A DNA stretch of 64,000 nucleotides from Paraburkholderia caffeinitolerans (GTDB taxonomy: Bacteria > Pseudomonadota > Gammaproteobacteria > Burkholderiales > Burkholderiaceae). Made by a program: the position numbers and the translations under genes. The stretch spans positions 55,169 through 119,168 of the forward strand of contig NZ_CADIKL010000021.1 of NCBI RefSeq assembly GCF_902859945.1, written 5' to 3'. Below, one piece after another: positions 1 through 9,784 of this stretch. Each line of letters begins with the position of its first letter. Position 1 is the stretch's first letter. The notes below the pieces were generated by a model that was not told the DNA's origin, did not search any database, and saw only the letters and a program-made list of their open reading frames with translations.

Positions 1-3000
1 TCGAGCGCGGCGTCGAGTACACGGTGATCCTGAAGAGCGGCCTGCTGGGCGGCAAGAAGAGCTTGTCGGATGAGGCGCACGCCGCCGTCGCGGCTGCGCT
101 GCACGACCGCATGACCGAGAGCGTGGCGGCTTCGCGCGACACGGCGCTGCATCTGTTCGACGAGCTGCCGGCGCGCCCGATGCAGACTGTCGACGTGCTC
201 GGCCACGGCCGCAAGGCGCTCGAAACGGCCAATGGCGAACTGGGCCTCGCGCTCGCCGACGACGAAATCGACTACCTCGTCGACAACTTCACGAAGCTCG
301 GGCGCAACCCGACCGACGTCGAGCTGATGATGTTCGCGCAGGCCAACAGCGAGCACTGCCGGCACAAGATCTTCAACGCGAGCTGGACCATCGATGGCCA
401 GGACCAGGACCTGTCGCTGTTCGCGATGATCCGCAACACCGAGAAGGTGAGCCCGCAGGGCACGATCGTCGCGTACTCGGACAACTCGTCGATCATGGAA
501 GGCGCGGTGGCCGAGCGCTGGTTCCCGCGCAAGAACAATGCGGACGGCGTTCCCGGCGAACAATACGGCCGCCACACCGAACTCACGCACACGCTGATGA
601 AGGTGGAGACGCACAACCACCCCACGGCTATCTCACCGTTCGCGGGCGCGGCCACGGGCTCGGGCGGCGAAATCCGCGACGAAGGCGCAACGGGCCGCGG
701 CGCGCGTCCGAAGGCCGGCCTCACGGGCTTCACGGTCTCGAACCTCGACTTGCCCGACGCGCGCGAAACGTGGGAAAACGCCCGCGACGCGGTCACGCCG
801 CTCGCGCACCGCAATCCCGCCGATGAAGCGCAGGCCTATGGCCGCCCGGACCGCATCGCTTCGCCGCTGCAGATCATGATCGACGGCCCGCTCGGCGGCG
901 CCGCGTTCAACAACGAATTCGGCCGCCCGAACCTTGGCGGCTACTTCCGCACCTACGAGCAGAACGTCGCGGGCACCGTGCGCGGCTATCACAAGCCGAT
1001 CATGATCGCGGGCGGCATCGGCAACATCAGCGCGAAGCTCACGCATAAGCTCGACCTGCCCGCGGGCACGCTGCTGATCCAGATCGGCGGCCCCGGCATG
1101 CGTATCGGCATGGGTGGCGGCGCGGCCAGCTCGATGGCCACGGGCACCAACACCGCTGAGCTCGATTTCGACTCGGTGCAGCGCGGCAACCCGGAAATCG
1201 AGCGCCGCGCGCAGGAAGTCATCAACGGCTGCTGGCAGCTGGGCGAAGCCAACCCGATCCTGTCGATTCACGACGTGGGCGCGGGCGGCCTCTCGAACGC
1301 GTTCCCCGAACTCGTCGACGGCGCCAACAAGGGCGCGCGCTTCGAATTGCGCGAGGTGCAGCTCGAAGAATCGGGCCTTTCGCCGCGCGAAATCTGGTCG
1401 AACGAATCGCAGGAGCGCTACGTTCTGGCGATTCCGCCCACCGATCTGCCGATGTTCGAGGCGATCTGCAAGCGCGAGCGCTGCCCGTTCGCTGTGGTGG
1501 GCGTGGCGACCGAAGAGCGCGAACTGAAGCTGATCGACACCGACGAAGCGGCGCTTGCCGCGAACGGCGGCCACCAGCCCGTCGACATGCCGATGGACAT
1601 CCTGCTCGGCAAGCCGCCGCGCATGCACCGCAACGTCGAGCACGCGAGCGTGCCGCTCACGCCGGTCGAAGTCACGGGCATCGCGCTCGATGAAGTCGCG
1701 AAGAGCGTGCTGCGCAATCCCACTGTGGGCAGCAAGTCCTTCCTTATCACCATCGGCGACCGCTCGGTGGGCGGCACGACGGTGCGCGACCAGATGGTTG
1801 GCCCGTGGCAGGTGCCGGTGGCCGACTGCGCGATCACGGCACTCGATTACGCGGGCTACAAGGGCGAAGCGATGACGATGGCCGAGCGCACGCCGCTCGC
1901 CGTGATCGATGCGCCCGCGTCCGGCCGCATGGCCGTGGGCGAGGCGATCACCAATATCGCCAGCGCGCCGATTCTGTCACTCGACAAGCTCAAGCTCTCG
2001 GCGAACTGGATGGCTGCGTGCGGCGCACCGGGCGAGGACGCTGCGCTCTACGACACGGTGAAGGCGATCGGCATGGAGCTGTGCCCGACGCTGGGCATCG
2101 GCATTCCGGTGGGCAAGGACTCGCTCTCGATGCGCACGAAGTGGAGCGATGAAGGCGTGGCGAAGGAAGTGGTCGCGCCGGTTTCGCTCATCATTTCCGC
2201 GTTCGCGCCGGTCGAGGACGTGCGCCGTCACCTCACGCCGCAACTGCGCCGCGTGGATGAAGTGGGCGAATCGGTGCTGATCGCGATCGATCTGGGCCGG
2301 GGCAAGAACCGCATGGGCGGCAGCATCTTCGCGCAGGTCACGCAGCAGGTCGGCGACGCCGTGCCTGATGTCGATAGCGCAGAGGACCTCAAGCAGTTCT
2401 TCACGGCAATCCAGCAACTGAACGCGAACGAGCAACTGCTCGCGTACCACGACCGCTCGGACGGCGGCCTGTGGGCGACGGTCTGCGAAATGGCCTTTGC
2501 CGGCCATACGGGCGTCACGCTGAACGTCGACATGCTCACGCTCGACAACGAGCACGAGTCCGACTACGGTGACGCGAAGGACTGGGCGAAGCAGACCAGC
2601 GGCCGCCGCGACGACCGCACGCTGCGCGCACTGTTCTCCGAAGAGCTGGGCGCCGTGGTTCAGGTGCCGGCGCAGCAGCGCGACGCTGTGTTTGCAGTGC
2701 TGCGTCAACACGGTCTCTCGGCGTGCTCGCACGTGATCGGCTCGCTGAACAACCGCGACTCGATCGAAATCTATCGCGACGCCAAGCGCATCTACGAAGC
2801 GCCGCGTTCGGAACTCCAACGCGTGTGGGGCGAAGTGAGCTGGCGCATCGCGCGCCTGCGCGACAACCCCGCGTGCGCCGACGCCGAATACGACGCGCTG
2901 CTCGACGCCGCCGATCCGGGCATGCAGCCGCATCTCACGTTCGATCCGGCTGAGGACGTGGCCGCGCCGTTCATCGGCAAGGGCGTGCGTCCGCGCGTGG

Positions 3001-3749
3001 CGGTCCTGCGCGAGCAGGGCGTGAATTCGCACCTCGAAACGGCTTATGCGTTCGACCGCGCGGGCTTCGATGCACACGACGTGCATATGAGCGACCTGCT
3101 CGAAGGCCGCGCCACGCTCGCCGACTTCGCGGGCGCGGTGGCCTGCGGCGGCTTCTCGTATGGCGACGTGCTGGGTGCGGGCGAAGGCTGGGCCAAGACG
3201 ATCCGCTTCAACGCGAAGCTCGCGGACATGTTCGCGGCGTTCTTCGCTCGCGAGGATACCTTCGCGCTTGGTATCTGCAACGGCTGCCAGATGCTGTCGA
3301 GCCTCGCTTCGATGATCCCGGGCGCGCAAGCCTGGCCGAAGTTCACGCGCAACAAGTCGGAGCAGTTCGAAGCGCGCTTCTCGCTCGTGGAAGTGCAGAG
3401 CTCGCCGTCGATCTTCTTCAACGGCATGGAAGGCTCGCGCATTCCGGTCGCGGTCGCGCATGGCGAAGGGTTCGCGGACTTCTCGCAGCAGGGCGACCTC
3501 TCGAAGGTGGCCGTGGCGATGCGCTACGTCGACCATCACGGTCAGGCAACCGAAGGCTATCCGTTCAACCCGAACGGCTCGCCGCAGGGCATCACCTCGG
3601 TCACGACGCCCGATGGCCGCTTCACCGTGCTGATGCCGCATACCGAGCGCGTGCAGCGCACGGTGACGATGAGCTGGCACCCCGAAGGTTGGGGCGAAGC
3701 GAGCCCGTGGCTGCGTGCGTTCCAGAACGCGCGCAAGTGGCTGGGTTAA
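1..3749 (+). CDS. purL: Phosphoribosylformylglycinamidine synthase (5' end outside window)
   Basis: Large FGAM synthase of purine biosynthesis: converts FGAR, glutamine and ATP to FGAM in the cytosol. The reading frame is already open at base 3 (Glu-Arg-Gly-Val-Glu-Tyr), so the N-terminal roughly 100 residues lie outside the window and the internal Met is not the start. 1248 residues are visible, against about 1300-1360 for the full family. The ATP-grasp-like synthase part carries VETHNHPTAISPF. The C-terminal class I glutaminase domain has the nucleophile Cys in GICNGCQML and the His/Glu region in WHPEG. It ends with TAA and is followed at once by a strong terminator. Identification is certain; only the start is missing. 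Confidence 0.97.
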   Translation, partial: ERGVEYTVILKSGLLGGKKSLSDEAHAAVAAALHDRMTESVAASRDTALHLFDELPARPMQTVDVLGHGRKALETANGELGLALADDEIDYLVDNFTKLGRNPTDVELMMFAQANSEHCRHKIFNASWTIDGQDQDLSLFAMIRNTEKVSPQGTIVAYSDNSSIMEGAVAERWFPRKNNADGVPGEQYGRHTELTHTLMKVETHNHPTAISPFAGAATGSGGEIRDEGATGRGARPKAGLTGFTVSNLDLPDARETWENARDAVTPLAHRNPADEAQAYGRPDRIASPLQIMIDGPLGGAAFNNEFGRPNLGGYFRTYEQNVAGTVRGYHKPIMIAGGIGNISAKLTHKLDLPAGTLLIQIGGPGMRIGMGGGAASSMATGTNTAELDFDSVQRGNPEIERRAQEVINGCWQLGEANPILSIHDVGAGGLSNAFPELVDGANKGARFELREVQLEESGLSPREIWSNESQERYVLAIPPTDLPMFEAICKRERCPFAVVGVATEERELKLIDTDEAALAANGGHQPVDMPMDILLGKPPRMHRNVEHASVPLTPVEVTGIALDEVAKSVLRNPTVGSKSFLITIGDRSVGGTTVRDQMVGPWQVPVADCAITALDYAGYKGEAMTMAERTPLAVIDAPASGRMAVGEAITNIASAPILSLDKLKLSANWMAACGAPGEDAALYDTVKAIGMELCPTLGIGIPVGKDSLSMRTKWSDEGVAKEVVAPVSLIISAFAPVEDVRRHLTPQLRRVDEVGESVLIAIDLGRGKNRMGGSIFAQVTQQVGDAVPDVDSAEDLKQFFTAIQQLNANEQLLAYHDRSDGGLWATVCEMAFAGHTGVTLNVDMLTLDNEHESDYGDAKDWAKQTSGRRDDRTLRALFSEELGAVVQVPAQQRDAVFAVLRQHGLSACSHVIGSLNNRDSIEIYRDAKRIYEAPRSELQRVWGEVSWRIARLRDNPACADAEYDALLDAADPGMQPHLTFDPAEDVAAPFIGKGVRPRVAVLREQGVNSHLETAYAFDRAGFDAHDVHMSDLLEGRATLADFAGAVACGGFSYGDVLGAGEGWAKTIRFNAKLADMFAAFFAREDTFALGICNGCQMLSSLASMIPGAQAWPKFTRNKSEQFEARFSLVEVQSSPSIFFNGMEGSRIPVAVAHGEGFADFSQQGDLSKVAVAMRYVDHHGQATEGYPFNPNGSPQGITSVTTPDGRFTVLMPHTERVQRTVTMSWHPEGWGEASPWLRAFQNARKWLG

Positions 3750-3804
3750 GCCGAAGCCGCGCTGCCGGTCGGCTGAAGCGCTGACGGCACGGTCGAGGTC
3801 CAGA

Positions 3805-3846
3805 GGCCCCGGCCACGCTCAGAAGTTGAGTGTGGCCGGGGCCTTT
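3805..3846 (+). terminator. Rho-independent terminator after purL
   Basis: A 17-bp stem (GGCCCCGGCCACGCTCA pairing with TGAGTGTGGCCGGGGCC, one G:U pair) with a 5-nt loop is followed by TTT. It lies 56 bp after the purL stop. Confidence 0.8.
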
Positions 3847-3912
3847 GTGTTTGGGTTGCCTCAGGTGTTGGCTTGCAGCGAATAGCGCAAACGTGCCGCG
3901 AGCACCGGCAAC

Positions 3913-3954
3913 AAAAAAACCCGCGCCTTCGCAGGTCGCGGGGTTTTTCTTTTT
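3913..3954. terminator. Bidirectional terminator between purL and the parvulin gene
   Basis: A hairpin with the stem CCCGCG/CGCGGG has an A-run on its left and a T-run on its right, so it can terminate in both directions. It mainly serves the minus-strand parvulin gene that ends at 3982. Confidence 0.75.
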
Positions 3955-3981
3955 CGCAGCAAGAAAGCCGCGCAACGGCCC

Positions 3982-4761
3982 TTACTGAATCTTCGCCTTG
4001 TCGCGCAGTTGCTTCTCGAACGCGAGCAGCTTTTGCTGCTGCAATTGCTGCACGATTTGCGGGCGCACCTGCTCGAGCGGCGGCGGGGCGATGTCGCGAA
4101 TGTCGTCCACGCGGATGATGTGCCAGCCGAACTGCGTGTGCACCGGCGTATCGGTGATCTGGCCTTTCTGCAGATGCGTTGCGGCATCGGCGAATTCCGG
4201 CACGTAGGCCTTCGGGTCCGACCAGTCGAGATCGCCGCCGTTCTTTGCCGAACCCGGGTCCTTCGAGTACTGCTTCGCGAGGTCTTCGAAGCTCGCGCCG
4301 CCCTTGATCTTCGCGATCAGGTCCTTCGCCTGCTGCTCGTTGTCCACGAGGATGTGATGCAGGTGATACTCCTTGCCGGCCGCGGCTTGCGTGAGCTTGT
4401 CGTACATGGCCTTGACTTCGGCGTCGCTGGGCGGGTTGCTCTTGAGGAAGTCCTCGATCCACGCATGCAGGACGACCTGCTGCTGAGCCATCGCCAGTTG
4501 GGCCTTCACGGCCGGGCGGTTCGGAATCCCGACGCGCGCCGCTTCCTGCATCAGCACCTGGCGATTGATGAGTTCCTCACGCACGGCCTTGTCCAGGTCC
4601 GGCGTGTCTTGCTGGCCCTGGGCCACGACCTGGGCGATCAGCGCATCGGCCTGCGACTTCGGAATCGGCGTGCCATTCACCACGGCAACGTTCTGCGCAA
4701 AGGCGGGAGCCGCCGCGAACGCAGCCAGCAACACCCAGAGGCGGGTTTTCTTCAAGGTCAT
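3982..4761 (-). CDS. Periplasmic PpiC/parvulin-type peptidyl-prolyl isomerase
   Basis: Rotamase that helps fold exported proteins. 259 residues from the Met at 4761. This start gives a clean signal peptide (MTLKK, hydrophobic core, APAFA-QN cleavage near residue 23); the longer frame to 5007 runs into bolA and is rejected. A SurA-like N-terminal helical region is followed by a parvulin domain (about residues 130-235) with HLHHILV, GASFEDLAKQYSKDPGSAKNGGDL and FGWHIIRVDD. A basic Gln/Lys-rich tail closes the protein. It lies 52 bp downstream of bolA on the same strand, so it may be co-transcribed. The Burkholderiales homologue is usually annotated as foldase or PrsA-like. Confidence 0.93.
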   Translation of the reverse strand: MTLKKTRLWVLLAAFAAAPAFAQNVAVVNGTPIPKSQADALIAQVVAQGQQDTPDLDKAVREELINRQVLMQEAARVGIPNRPAVKAQLAMAQQQVVLHAWIEDFLKSNPPSDAEVKAMYDKLTQAAAGKEYHLHHILVDNEQQAKDLIAKIKGGASFEDLAKQYSKDPGSAKNGGDLDWSDPKAYVPEFADAATHLQKGQITDTPVHTQFGWHIIRVDDIRDIAPPPLEQVRPQIVQQLQQQKLLAFEKQLRDKAKIQ

Positions 4762-4813
4762 CGAAAAGTCCTGATGGGGCGAACTAAAAAGAGTGGGGGT
4801 TAGCGGGGTGCGC

Positions 4814-5125
4814 CTAGCGGGGCTGCGCTGCGGCCTCTTCGGGCGTGAGCGCGGTGATTGCGAGCGCGTGAATGCCGCGCTGCATGGCTTCGGCCAGCGC
4901 ATCATACACCATGCGATGCCTTGCCACGCGGGCTTTCCCGGCGAATGCGGCCGCCACGATCGTGACGTGATAGTGGCCGCCCGCCGATGCGCCGGCATGG
5001 CCGGCATGCTGTGCGCTGTCGTCGCGCACGGCGATCGATTCGATGGGGGCTAGCGCGGCCGAAAGGCGCGTTTCGATCAGCGCCATGCGCTCCGCAGGGC
5101 TGGCATGGAGAAAAACGTCGCTCAT
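4814..5125 (-). CDS. bolA: BolA family protein
   Basis: BolA-type protein, which partners with monothiol glutaredoxins in iron-sulfur trafficking and stress morphology. 103 residues. The class II KH-like core contains HYHVTIVAAAFAGKARVARHRMVYDALAEAM, here cited only as a region (about residues 51-81): an invariant His, the F-x-GK-x-x-x-x-RHR-x-V motif, and a C-terminal HALAI. The start ATG overlaps the yciB stop as ATGA, so the two genes are translationally coupled. Confidence 0.92.
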   Translation of the reverse strand: MSDVFLHASPAERMALIETRLSAALAPIESIAVRDDSAQHAGHAGASAGGHYHVTIVAAAFAGKARVARHRMVYDALAEAMQRGIHALAITALTPEEAAAQPR

Positions 5126-5655
5126 TCTTCTTCCTTCATGTAACGCGAGAGCCACAGGCTCTGGCCAACGATGAACACGACAAGAATGCCGGTCGCGCCA
5201 AAGAGCTTGAAGTCGACCCACGCATCGGTGGAGAAGTGGTACGCGACGAACAGGTTCAGGATGCCGAGCAGCGCGAAGAAGATCGACCAGATGAAGTTCA
5301 GTTGCGTCCAGATGCGCGGGGGCAGGGTGATCTGCTTGCCCATCATCGCTTCGATGAGGTTCTTGCCGAACACGACCTGCGAGACCAGCAGCACGACCGA
5401 GAACGCCCAGTAGAGGACCGTGGGTTTCCACTTGATGAAGGTCTCGTCGTGCAGCATGAGCGTGGCGCCGCCGAAGACGACGACGATGCCCAGACTCAGC
5501 CACAGCATGGGGTCGACCTTGCGATGGCGGAAGGCGACCCACGCGATCTGCGCGAGCGTTGCGACGATCGCAACGGCTGTGGCCGTGAAGATGCCCCACA
5601 TCTTGAAAGCGACAAAGAACAGGATGATCGGGAACAGATCAAACAGAAATTTCAT
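5122..5655 (-). CDS. yciB: Inner-membrane septation protein A
   Basis: YciB/IspZ family integral membrane protein, implicated in envelope integrity and division in enteric bacteria. 177 residues, close to the usual 176-180. It begins MKFLFDLFPIILFFVAFK, the family signature, and has five predicted hydrophobic segments plus a conserved RIWTQLNFIWSIFF region. The start at 5655 was chosen because the extra 24 upstream residues are polar and not family-like. It overlaps bolA by 4 bp. Confidence 0.94.
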   Translation of the reverse strand: MKFLFDLFPIILFFVAFKMWGIFTATAVAIVATLAQIAWVAFRHRKVDPMLWLSLGIVVVFGGATLMLHDETFIKWKPTVLYWAFSVVLLVSQVVFGKNLIEAMMGKQITLPPRIWTQLNFIWSIFFALLGILNLFVAYHFSTDAWVDFKLFGATGILVVFIVGQSLWLSRYMKEEE

Positions 5656-5748
5656 ATCGGCCTGGAAGTTGACGAAATGAGCCGCAAAAAGAGGGCGCGA
5701 CGCACTCGATCGTGCGTCACACCCCACGCGAGCGTGCCTCGCTCGCGT

Positions 5749-6168
5749 TCACTTGGGCTCGAATTGTAGCGCAGCCGAATTGATGCAATACCGAAGGCCG
5801 GTCGGGGCCGGGCCGTCCTCGAACACATGCCCGAGATGCGCGCCGCAGTTCTTGCAGCGCACTTCGATGCGCAGCATGCCGTGCGCGCGGTCGGTGCGCT
5901 CCTCGATCACTTCGCCGTCGATCGGGCGGAAGTAGCTGGGCCAGCCGCAGCCCGCGTCGAATTTCGTGTCCGACTCGAAGAGCGGCGTGCCGCAGCACAC
6001 GCAGTCGTACACGCCGCGCTCGGTGTGGTCCCAGTACTTGCCCGTGAAGGGGCGTTCGGTGGCCGCGTGGCGCGTAACCTGGTATTGCGTGTCCGAGAGC
6101 TGCTTGCGCCATTCGGCGTCGCTCTTGTGACCGGGGTACGCGTCGGAGTTGTGATCGTCCTGGCTCAT
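5749..6168 (-). CDS. msrB: Peptide-methionine (R)-S-oxide reductase
   Basis: Repairs methionine-R-sulfoxide in proteins. 139 residues from the Met at 6168. Two structural zinc CxxC pairs are visible (CVCC near residue 55, CKNC near residue 104). The resolving and catalytic region RYCINSAALQF near the C-terminus has the reactive Cys. GCGWPSYF and GHVFEDGP are also typical. The longer upstream frame lacks homology and a ribosome site. Confidence 0.95.
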   Translation of the reverse strand: MSQDDHNSDAYPGHKSDAEWRKQLSDTQYQVTRHAATERPFTGKYWDHTERGVYDCVCCGTPLFESDTKFDAGCGWPSYFRPIDGEVIEERTDRAHGMLRIEVRCKNCGAHLGHVFEDGPAPTGLRYCINSAALQFEPK

Positions 6169-6232
6169 GTCGGTTTCCTGTGAGAGCAAATGCGCGGGGT
6201 ATGCAATGTGCGGGCCATATATGAGGGCTCGC

Positions 6233-7831
6233 TCACGAAGAGCAACTGACTTCGAGCGAGCTCGCCCAATCGGGCGGCAATGCGGCGTAGGCTTCATGCT
6301 CAGGCTGCTCGTCGAACGGGCGCTTGAGCACGTTCGCAAGCCGTTCGACTTCGCTGAAGTCTTTCTGCGCGGCGCGCTCGATCGCGGTTTGCGCGAGGTG
6401 GTTGCGCAGTACGTATTTCGGGTTCACGCGATTCATCGCCGTGGCGCGCGCGGCGTCGTCGCGCGCTTCGTGTGCGAGGCGCGCGCGATAGTCGAGCGCC
6501 CACGCATCGAAGGCGGCGCGATCGAGGAACAGATCGCGCACCGACGTGTCGCCTTGCGCATCGTGCTTCGAAACGCGCGCAAGGTGGCGGAACGTCTGCG
6601 TGAAGTCGGCGCGGTTCGCATGCATGATTTCGAAGAGGCGGTCCGCGAGTGCGTCGTCGCCTTCGTGCGCGTGTTCGAGGCCGAGCTTCGCGCGCATGCG
6701 CGCCTCGAACGCGGGTGCGAAATGCCCCTTGAAGCGCTCGAGCACCGCTTGCGCATCAGCTACGCAGCGCTCGCCGCGCGCCTTTTCGTCGGCGATGTCG
6801 TAGTGCGCGCCAAACAGCGGCAGCAGCGCTTGCGCGAGGCAGAACAGATTCCAGTACCCGATCTGCGGCTGCATGCGGTAGGCGTAGCGGCCCTGCGAGT
6901 CGGAGTGGTTGCAGATGTGATTCGCGTTAAAGCCGTCGATGAAGCCGAACGGGCCGTAGTCGATCGTGAGGCCGAGAATCGACATGTTGTCGGTGTTCAT
7001 TACGCCATGGCAGAAGCCCACGGCCTGCCACTCGACCATCAGCGCCGCCGTGCTGCGCACCGCTTCGTCGAGCAGCGCGAGATACGGATCATCGGCTTCG
7101 CGCAGATGCGGATAGAAGCGACCGATCACGTGGTCCGCGAGCGCGCGCAGCGCCTCGACATTGTCGTTCGAATAGAAATGCTCGAAGTGGCCGAAGCGCA
7201 CGAAACTTGGCGACACGCGCGTGACAACGGCCGCGGTTTCAAGTTCTTCGCGCCGCACCGGCTGATCGGAGCCGGTCACGGTCAGCGCGCGCGTGGTGGG
7301 AATGCCGAGGTGGTGCATGGCCTCGGAGCACAGGAATTCGCGGATCGACGAGCGCAGCACCGCGCGGCCGTCGCCCATGCGCGAATAGGGCGTGCGTCCC
7401 GCGCCCTTGAGCTGCACTTCGAGGCGCTTGCCCGCGTGCTCGATCTCGCCGAGCATGAGCGCGCGGCCGTCGCCTAGCTGGCCGGCCCAGACGCCGAACT
7501 GGTGTCCCGAGTAGACGCTCGCATACGACATCGTCGAAGGCGTGCGCTCGCGCGTGAAGTTGCCGCTGAAATACTCGGCGAATGCCGGATCGGCAACCAC
7601 CGATGCATCGAGTCCGAGCAGCGCCGCCGTTTCTGTCGAGAAACCGACTACGTAAGGCGCAGGCAGCGGCGCACCGGGCAGCCGTGTATGGAAGGTCGCG
7701 CCGAGGGCCGCGAACGTGTCGTCGCGCGGCACGCCGAGCGCGCGTTCGAAGTCGGCGAGCGGGCCAGTGGCCGGCGCGCGCGGGGCGGTCGAGCCGCCGT
7801 TTGAGTCAGTTTGGCCTGGTGAAAACGACAT
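6233..7831 (-). CDS. selO: SelO/YdiU family protein adenylyltransferase (pseudokinase fold)
   Basis: SelO proteins transfer AMP from ATP to hydroxyl side chains of redox proteins. 532 residues from the Met at 7831 (MSFSPGQ); the longer frame reaches into the divergent gene and is rejected. Family blocks present: SGHQFGVWAGQLGDGRA, KGAGRTPYSRMGDGRAVLRSS, SEAMHHLGIPTTRAL, HGVMNTDNMSILGLTIDYG (catalytic Asn/Asp). The C-terminus here is CSS, with a Cys where the eukaryotic protein carries selenocysteine. It is divergent from the acyl-CoA synthetase with 135 bp between starts. Confidence 0.95.
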   Translation of the reverse strand: MSFSPGQTDSNGGSTAPRAPATGPLADFERALGVPRDDTFAALGATFHTRLPGAPLPAPYVVGFSTETAALLGLDASVVADPAFAEYFSGNFTRERTPSTMSYASVYSGHQFGVWAGQLGDGRALMLGEIEHAGKRLEVQLKGAGRTPYSRMGDGRAVLRSSIREFLCSEAMHHLGIPTTRALTVTGSDQPVRREELETAAVVTRVSPSFVRFGHFEHFYSNDNVEALRALADHVIGRFYPHLREADDPYLALLDEAVRSTAALMVEWQAVGFCHGVMNTDNMSILGLTIDYGPFGFIDGFNANHICNHSDSQGRYAYRMQPQIGYWNLFCLAQALLPLFGAHYDIADEKARGERCVADAQAVLERFKGHFAPAFEARMRAKLGLEHAHEGDDALADRLFEIMHANRADFTQTFRHLARVSKHDAQGDTSVRDLFLDRAAFDAWALDYRARLAHEARDDAARATAMNRVNPKYVLRNHLAQTAIERAAQKDFSEVERLANVLKRPFDEQPEHEAYAALPPDWASSLEVSCSS

Positions 7832-7966
7832 GTTGAGCGCCTGTTGAATAGCCGATATTGTAAGTCCGCGCCGGCAGGCGTGCAGGAGGCAGCGCCGAAG
7901 CCGCCGGGCACCGCGCCATCCCATACAAGAAAGATGCTGGCATTCGAGTCGAGGAGACCGCTGACC

Positions 7967-9637
7967 ATGACCGCGACGACCGCGCCGCTGTTGGGACAAA
8001 TGATGGACGTGCCGCTCCTCGTGTCGTCGTTGATCGCGCACGCGGCGCGCCATCACGGCAGCACGCAGATCGTGTCGCGGCGCATCGAAGGCGACGTGCA
8101 TCGCTATACGTACCGCGAATGCGAGGTGCGTTCGAAGCAGCTCGCGCAGGCGCTCATCGCGCTGGATGTCGAGCCCGGCGAGCGCGTCGGCACGCTGGCG
8201 TGGAACGGCTATCGGCACCTCGAAGCCTACTACGGCGTGGCCGGTTTTGGCGCGGTGTGCCACACCATCAACCCGCGCCTCTTTCCCGAACAGATCGCCT
8301 GGATCGTCAATCACGCGGACGATCGCTACGTGCTGTTCGACATTACCTTCGCCGCGCTCGTCGACACGCTCGCGACGCAATGCCCACAGGTGCGCGGCTG
8401 GATCGCGCTATGCGACGAGGCGCACTTGCCGACGATGCAAACGCCGGTGCTCAGCTACGAAACGCTGCTCGCGGCGCAGGATGGCCGCTTCGAATGGCCC
8501 TTGCTCGACGAGCGCAGCGCGTCGAATCTCTGCTACACCTCGGGCACCACCGGCAACCCGAAGGGGGCGCTCTATACGCATCGCTCGGCCGTGCTGCATG
8601 CCTATGGCGCGTCGATGCCCGATGCGATGGGTTTTTCCGCGCGCGACGCCATGCTGCCCGTCGTGCCGATGTTCCATGTGAACGCGTGGGGCGTTCCACA
8701 CGCGGCGCCGCTCGCCGGCACGAAACTCGTGCTGCCCGGCAAGGATCTCGACGGCAAGTCGCTCTACGAACTCATGGAAGCCGAGGGCGTGACATGCTCG
8801 GCTGGCGTGCCGACGGTATGGCTCGGCCTGCTCGCGTACATGCGCGAGGCGGGCGTGAAATTCTCCACGCTCAATCGCACGGTGATCGGCGGATCGGCGT
8901 GCCCGCCGGCCATGCTGCGCAGCTTCGAGGACGACTACGGCGTGCAGGTGATCCACGCGTGGGGCATGACCGAGATGTCGCCGCTCGGCACGCTTTCGAA
9001 GCTGAACTGGGAGCAGTCGCAGCGTCCGCTCGAGGCGCGGCGCGCGCTGCTCGAAAAGCAGGGACGCGTGATTTTCGGCGTCGACATGAAAATCGTCGGA
9101 GACGATGGACGCGAGCTGCCCTGGGACGGCGTGGCGTTCGGTGATCTGTATGTGCGCGGGCCCTGGGTCATCGACCGGTATTTCAAGCAGGAAAACGGCA
9201 CGCCGCTCGTGGACGGCTGGTTCCCGACCGGCGATGTCGCGACCATCGACCCCGATGGCTTCCTGCAAATCACCGACCGCAGCAAGGACGTGATCAAGTC
9301 GGGCGGCGAGTGGATCAGCTCGATCGAGCTCGAGAACATCGCGGTCGCGCACCCGGCCATCGCGGAGGCCGCCTGTATTGCCTGCGCGCACCCGCGCTGG
9401 ACCGAGCGGCCGTTGATCGTCGCGGTGAAGAAGCCGGGCGCCGAAGTCACGCGCGAGCAATTGCTGGCGTTCTTCGAAGGCAAGGTGGTGAAGTGGTGGC
9501 TGCCCGATGACGCGGTATTCGTCGACGAGCTGCCGCACACGGCCACTGGCAAGCTGCAGAAGCTCAAGCTGCGCGAGCGGTTTCGCGATCACGTGCTGCC
9601 GAGTGCGCTGGAGGCGGGCGATCAGTGCCCGCTCTAG
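7967..9637 (+). CDS. Medium/long-chain acyl-CoA synthetase (AlkK-like)
   Basis: AMP-forming ligase that activates a carboxylic acid with CoA. 556 residues from the ATG at 7967, which has GAGGAG upstream; the frame upstream to 7844 is not family-like. Motifs: P-loop YTSGTTGNPKG (about residue 188), GMTEMSPLG, TGDVATID, and the C-terminal Lys in PHTATGKLQK. The architecture matches the AlkK and 3-methylthiopropionyl-CoA ligase branch rather than FadD. The next genes are fatty-acid beta-oxidation enzymes, which supports an acyl substrate. Exact chain length cannot be read from sequence. Confidence 0.9.
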   Translation: MTATTAPLLGQMMDVPLLVSSLIAHAARHHGSTQIVSRRIEGDVHRYTYRECEVRSKQLAQALIALDVEPGERVGTLAWNGYRHLEAYYGVAGFGAVCHTINPRLFPEQIAWIVNHADDRYVLFDITFAALVDTLATQCPQVRGWIALCDEAHLPTMQTPVLSYETLLAAQDGRFEWPLLDERSASNLCYTSGTTGNPKGALYTHRSAVLHAYGASMPDAMGFSARDAMLPVVPMFHVNAWGVPHAAPLAGTKLVLPGKDLDGKSLYELMEAEGVTCSAGVPTVWLGLLAYMREAGVKFSTLNRTVIGGSACPPAMLRSFEDDYGVQVIHAWGMTEMSPLGTLSKLNWEQSQRPLEARRALLEKQGRVIFGVDMKIVGDDGRELPWDGVAFGDLYVRGPWVIDRYFKQENGTPLVDGWFPTGDVATIDPDGFLQITDRSKDVIKSGGEWISSIELENIAVAHPAIAEAACIACAHPRWTERPLIVAVKKPGAEVTREQLLAFFEGKVVKWWLPDDAVFVDELPHTATGKLQKLKLRERFRDHVLPSALEAGDQCPL

Positions 9638-9671
9638 CCAATCTGGCGCGGCAGGATGCATTTGAACGAAG

Positions 9672-9697
9672 CGCAGCCCCCGGGCTGCGTTTTTTTT
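9672..9697 (+). terminator. Rho-independent terminator after the acyl-CoA synthetase gene
   Basis: CGCAGCCC, a 2-nt loop, GGGCTGCG, then eight T residues. It separates the synthetase from the fadB unit. Confidence 0.85.
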
Positions 9698-9772
9698 GGG
9701 GGCTGGCTGGCTTTCGCGCTTGGGCAGGGGGATCGGTACAAACCCCGATGCCTTGTGCGCAGCAAAAAAATT

Positions 9773-9784
9773 GAACGAACGTTC
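9773..9784. promoter_or_regulatory. Candidate operator GAACGAACGTTC upstream of fadB
   Basis: An inverted repeat GAACG-AA-CGTTC, 120 bp before the fadB start, in a short AT-rich stretch. TetR-type regulators of fatty-acid genes in beta-proteobacteria bind palindromes of this general kind. Assignment to such a regulator is an inference; no regulator gene lies nearby. Confidence 0.45.

Noticed and set aside
1977..3680. 567-codon frame antisense to purL
   Set aside because: Arg/His-rich shadow translation with no conserved motif.
6167..7477. 436-codon plus-strand frame opposite selO
   Set aside because: Antisense to an unmistakable SelO gene.
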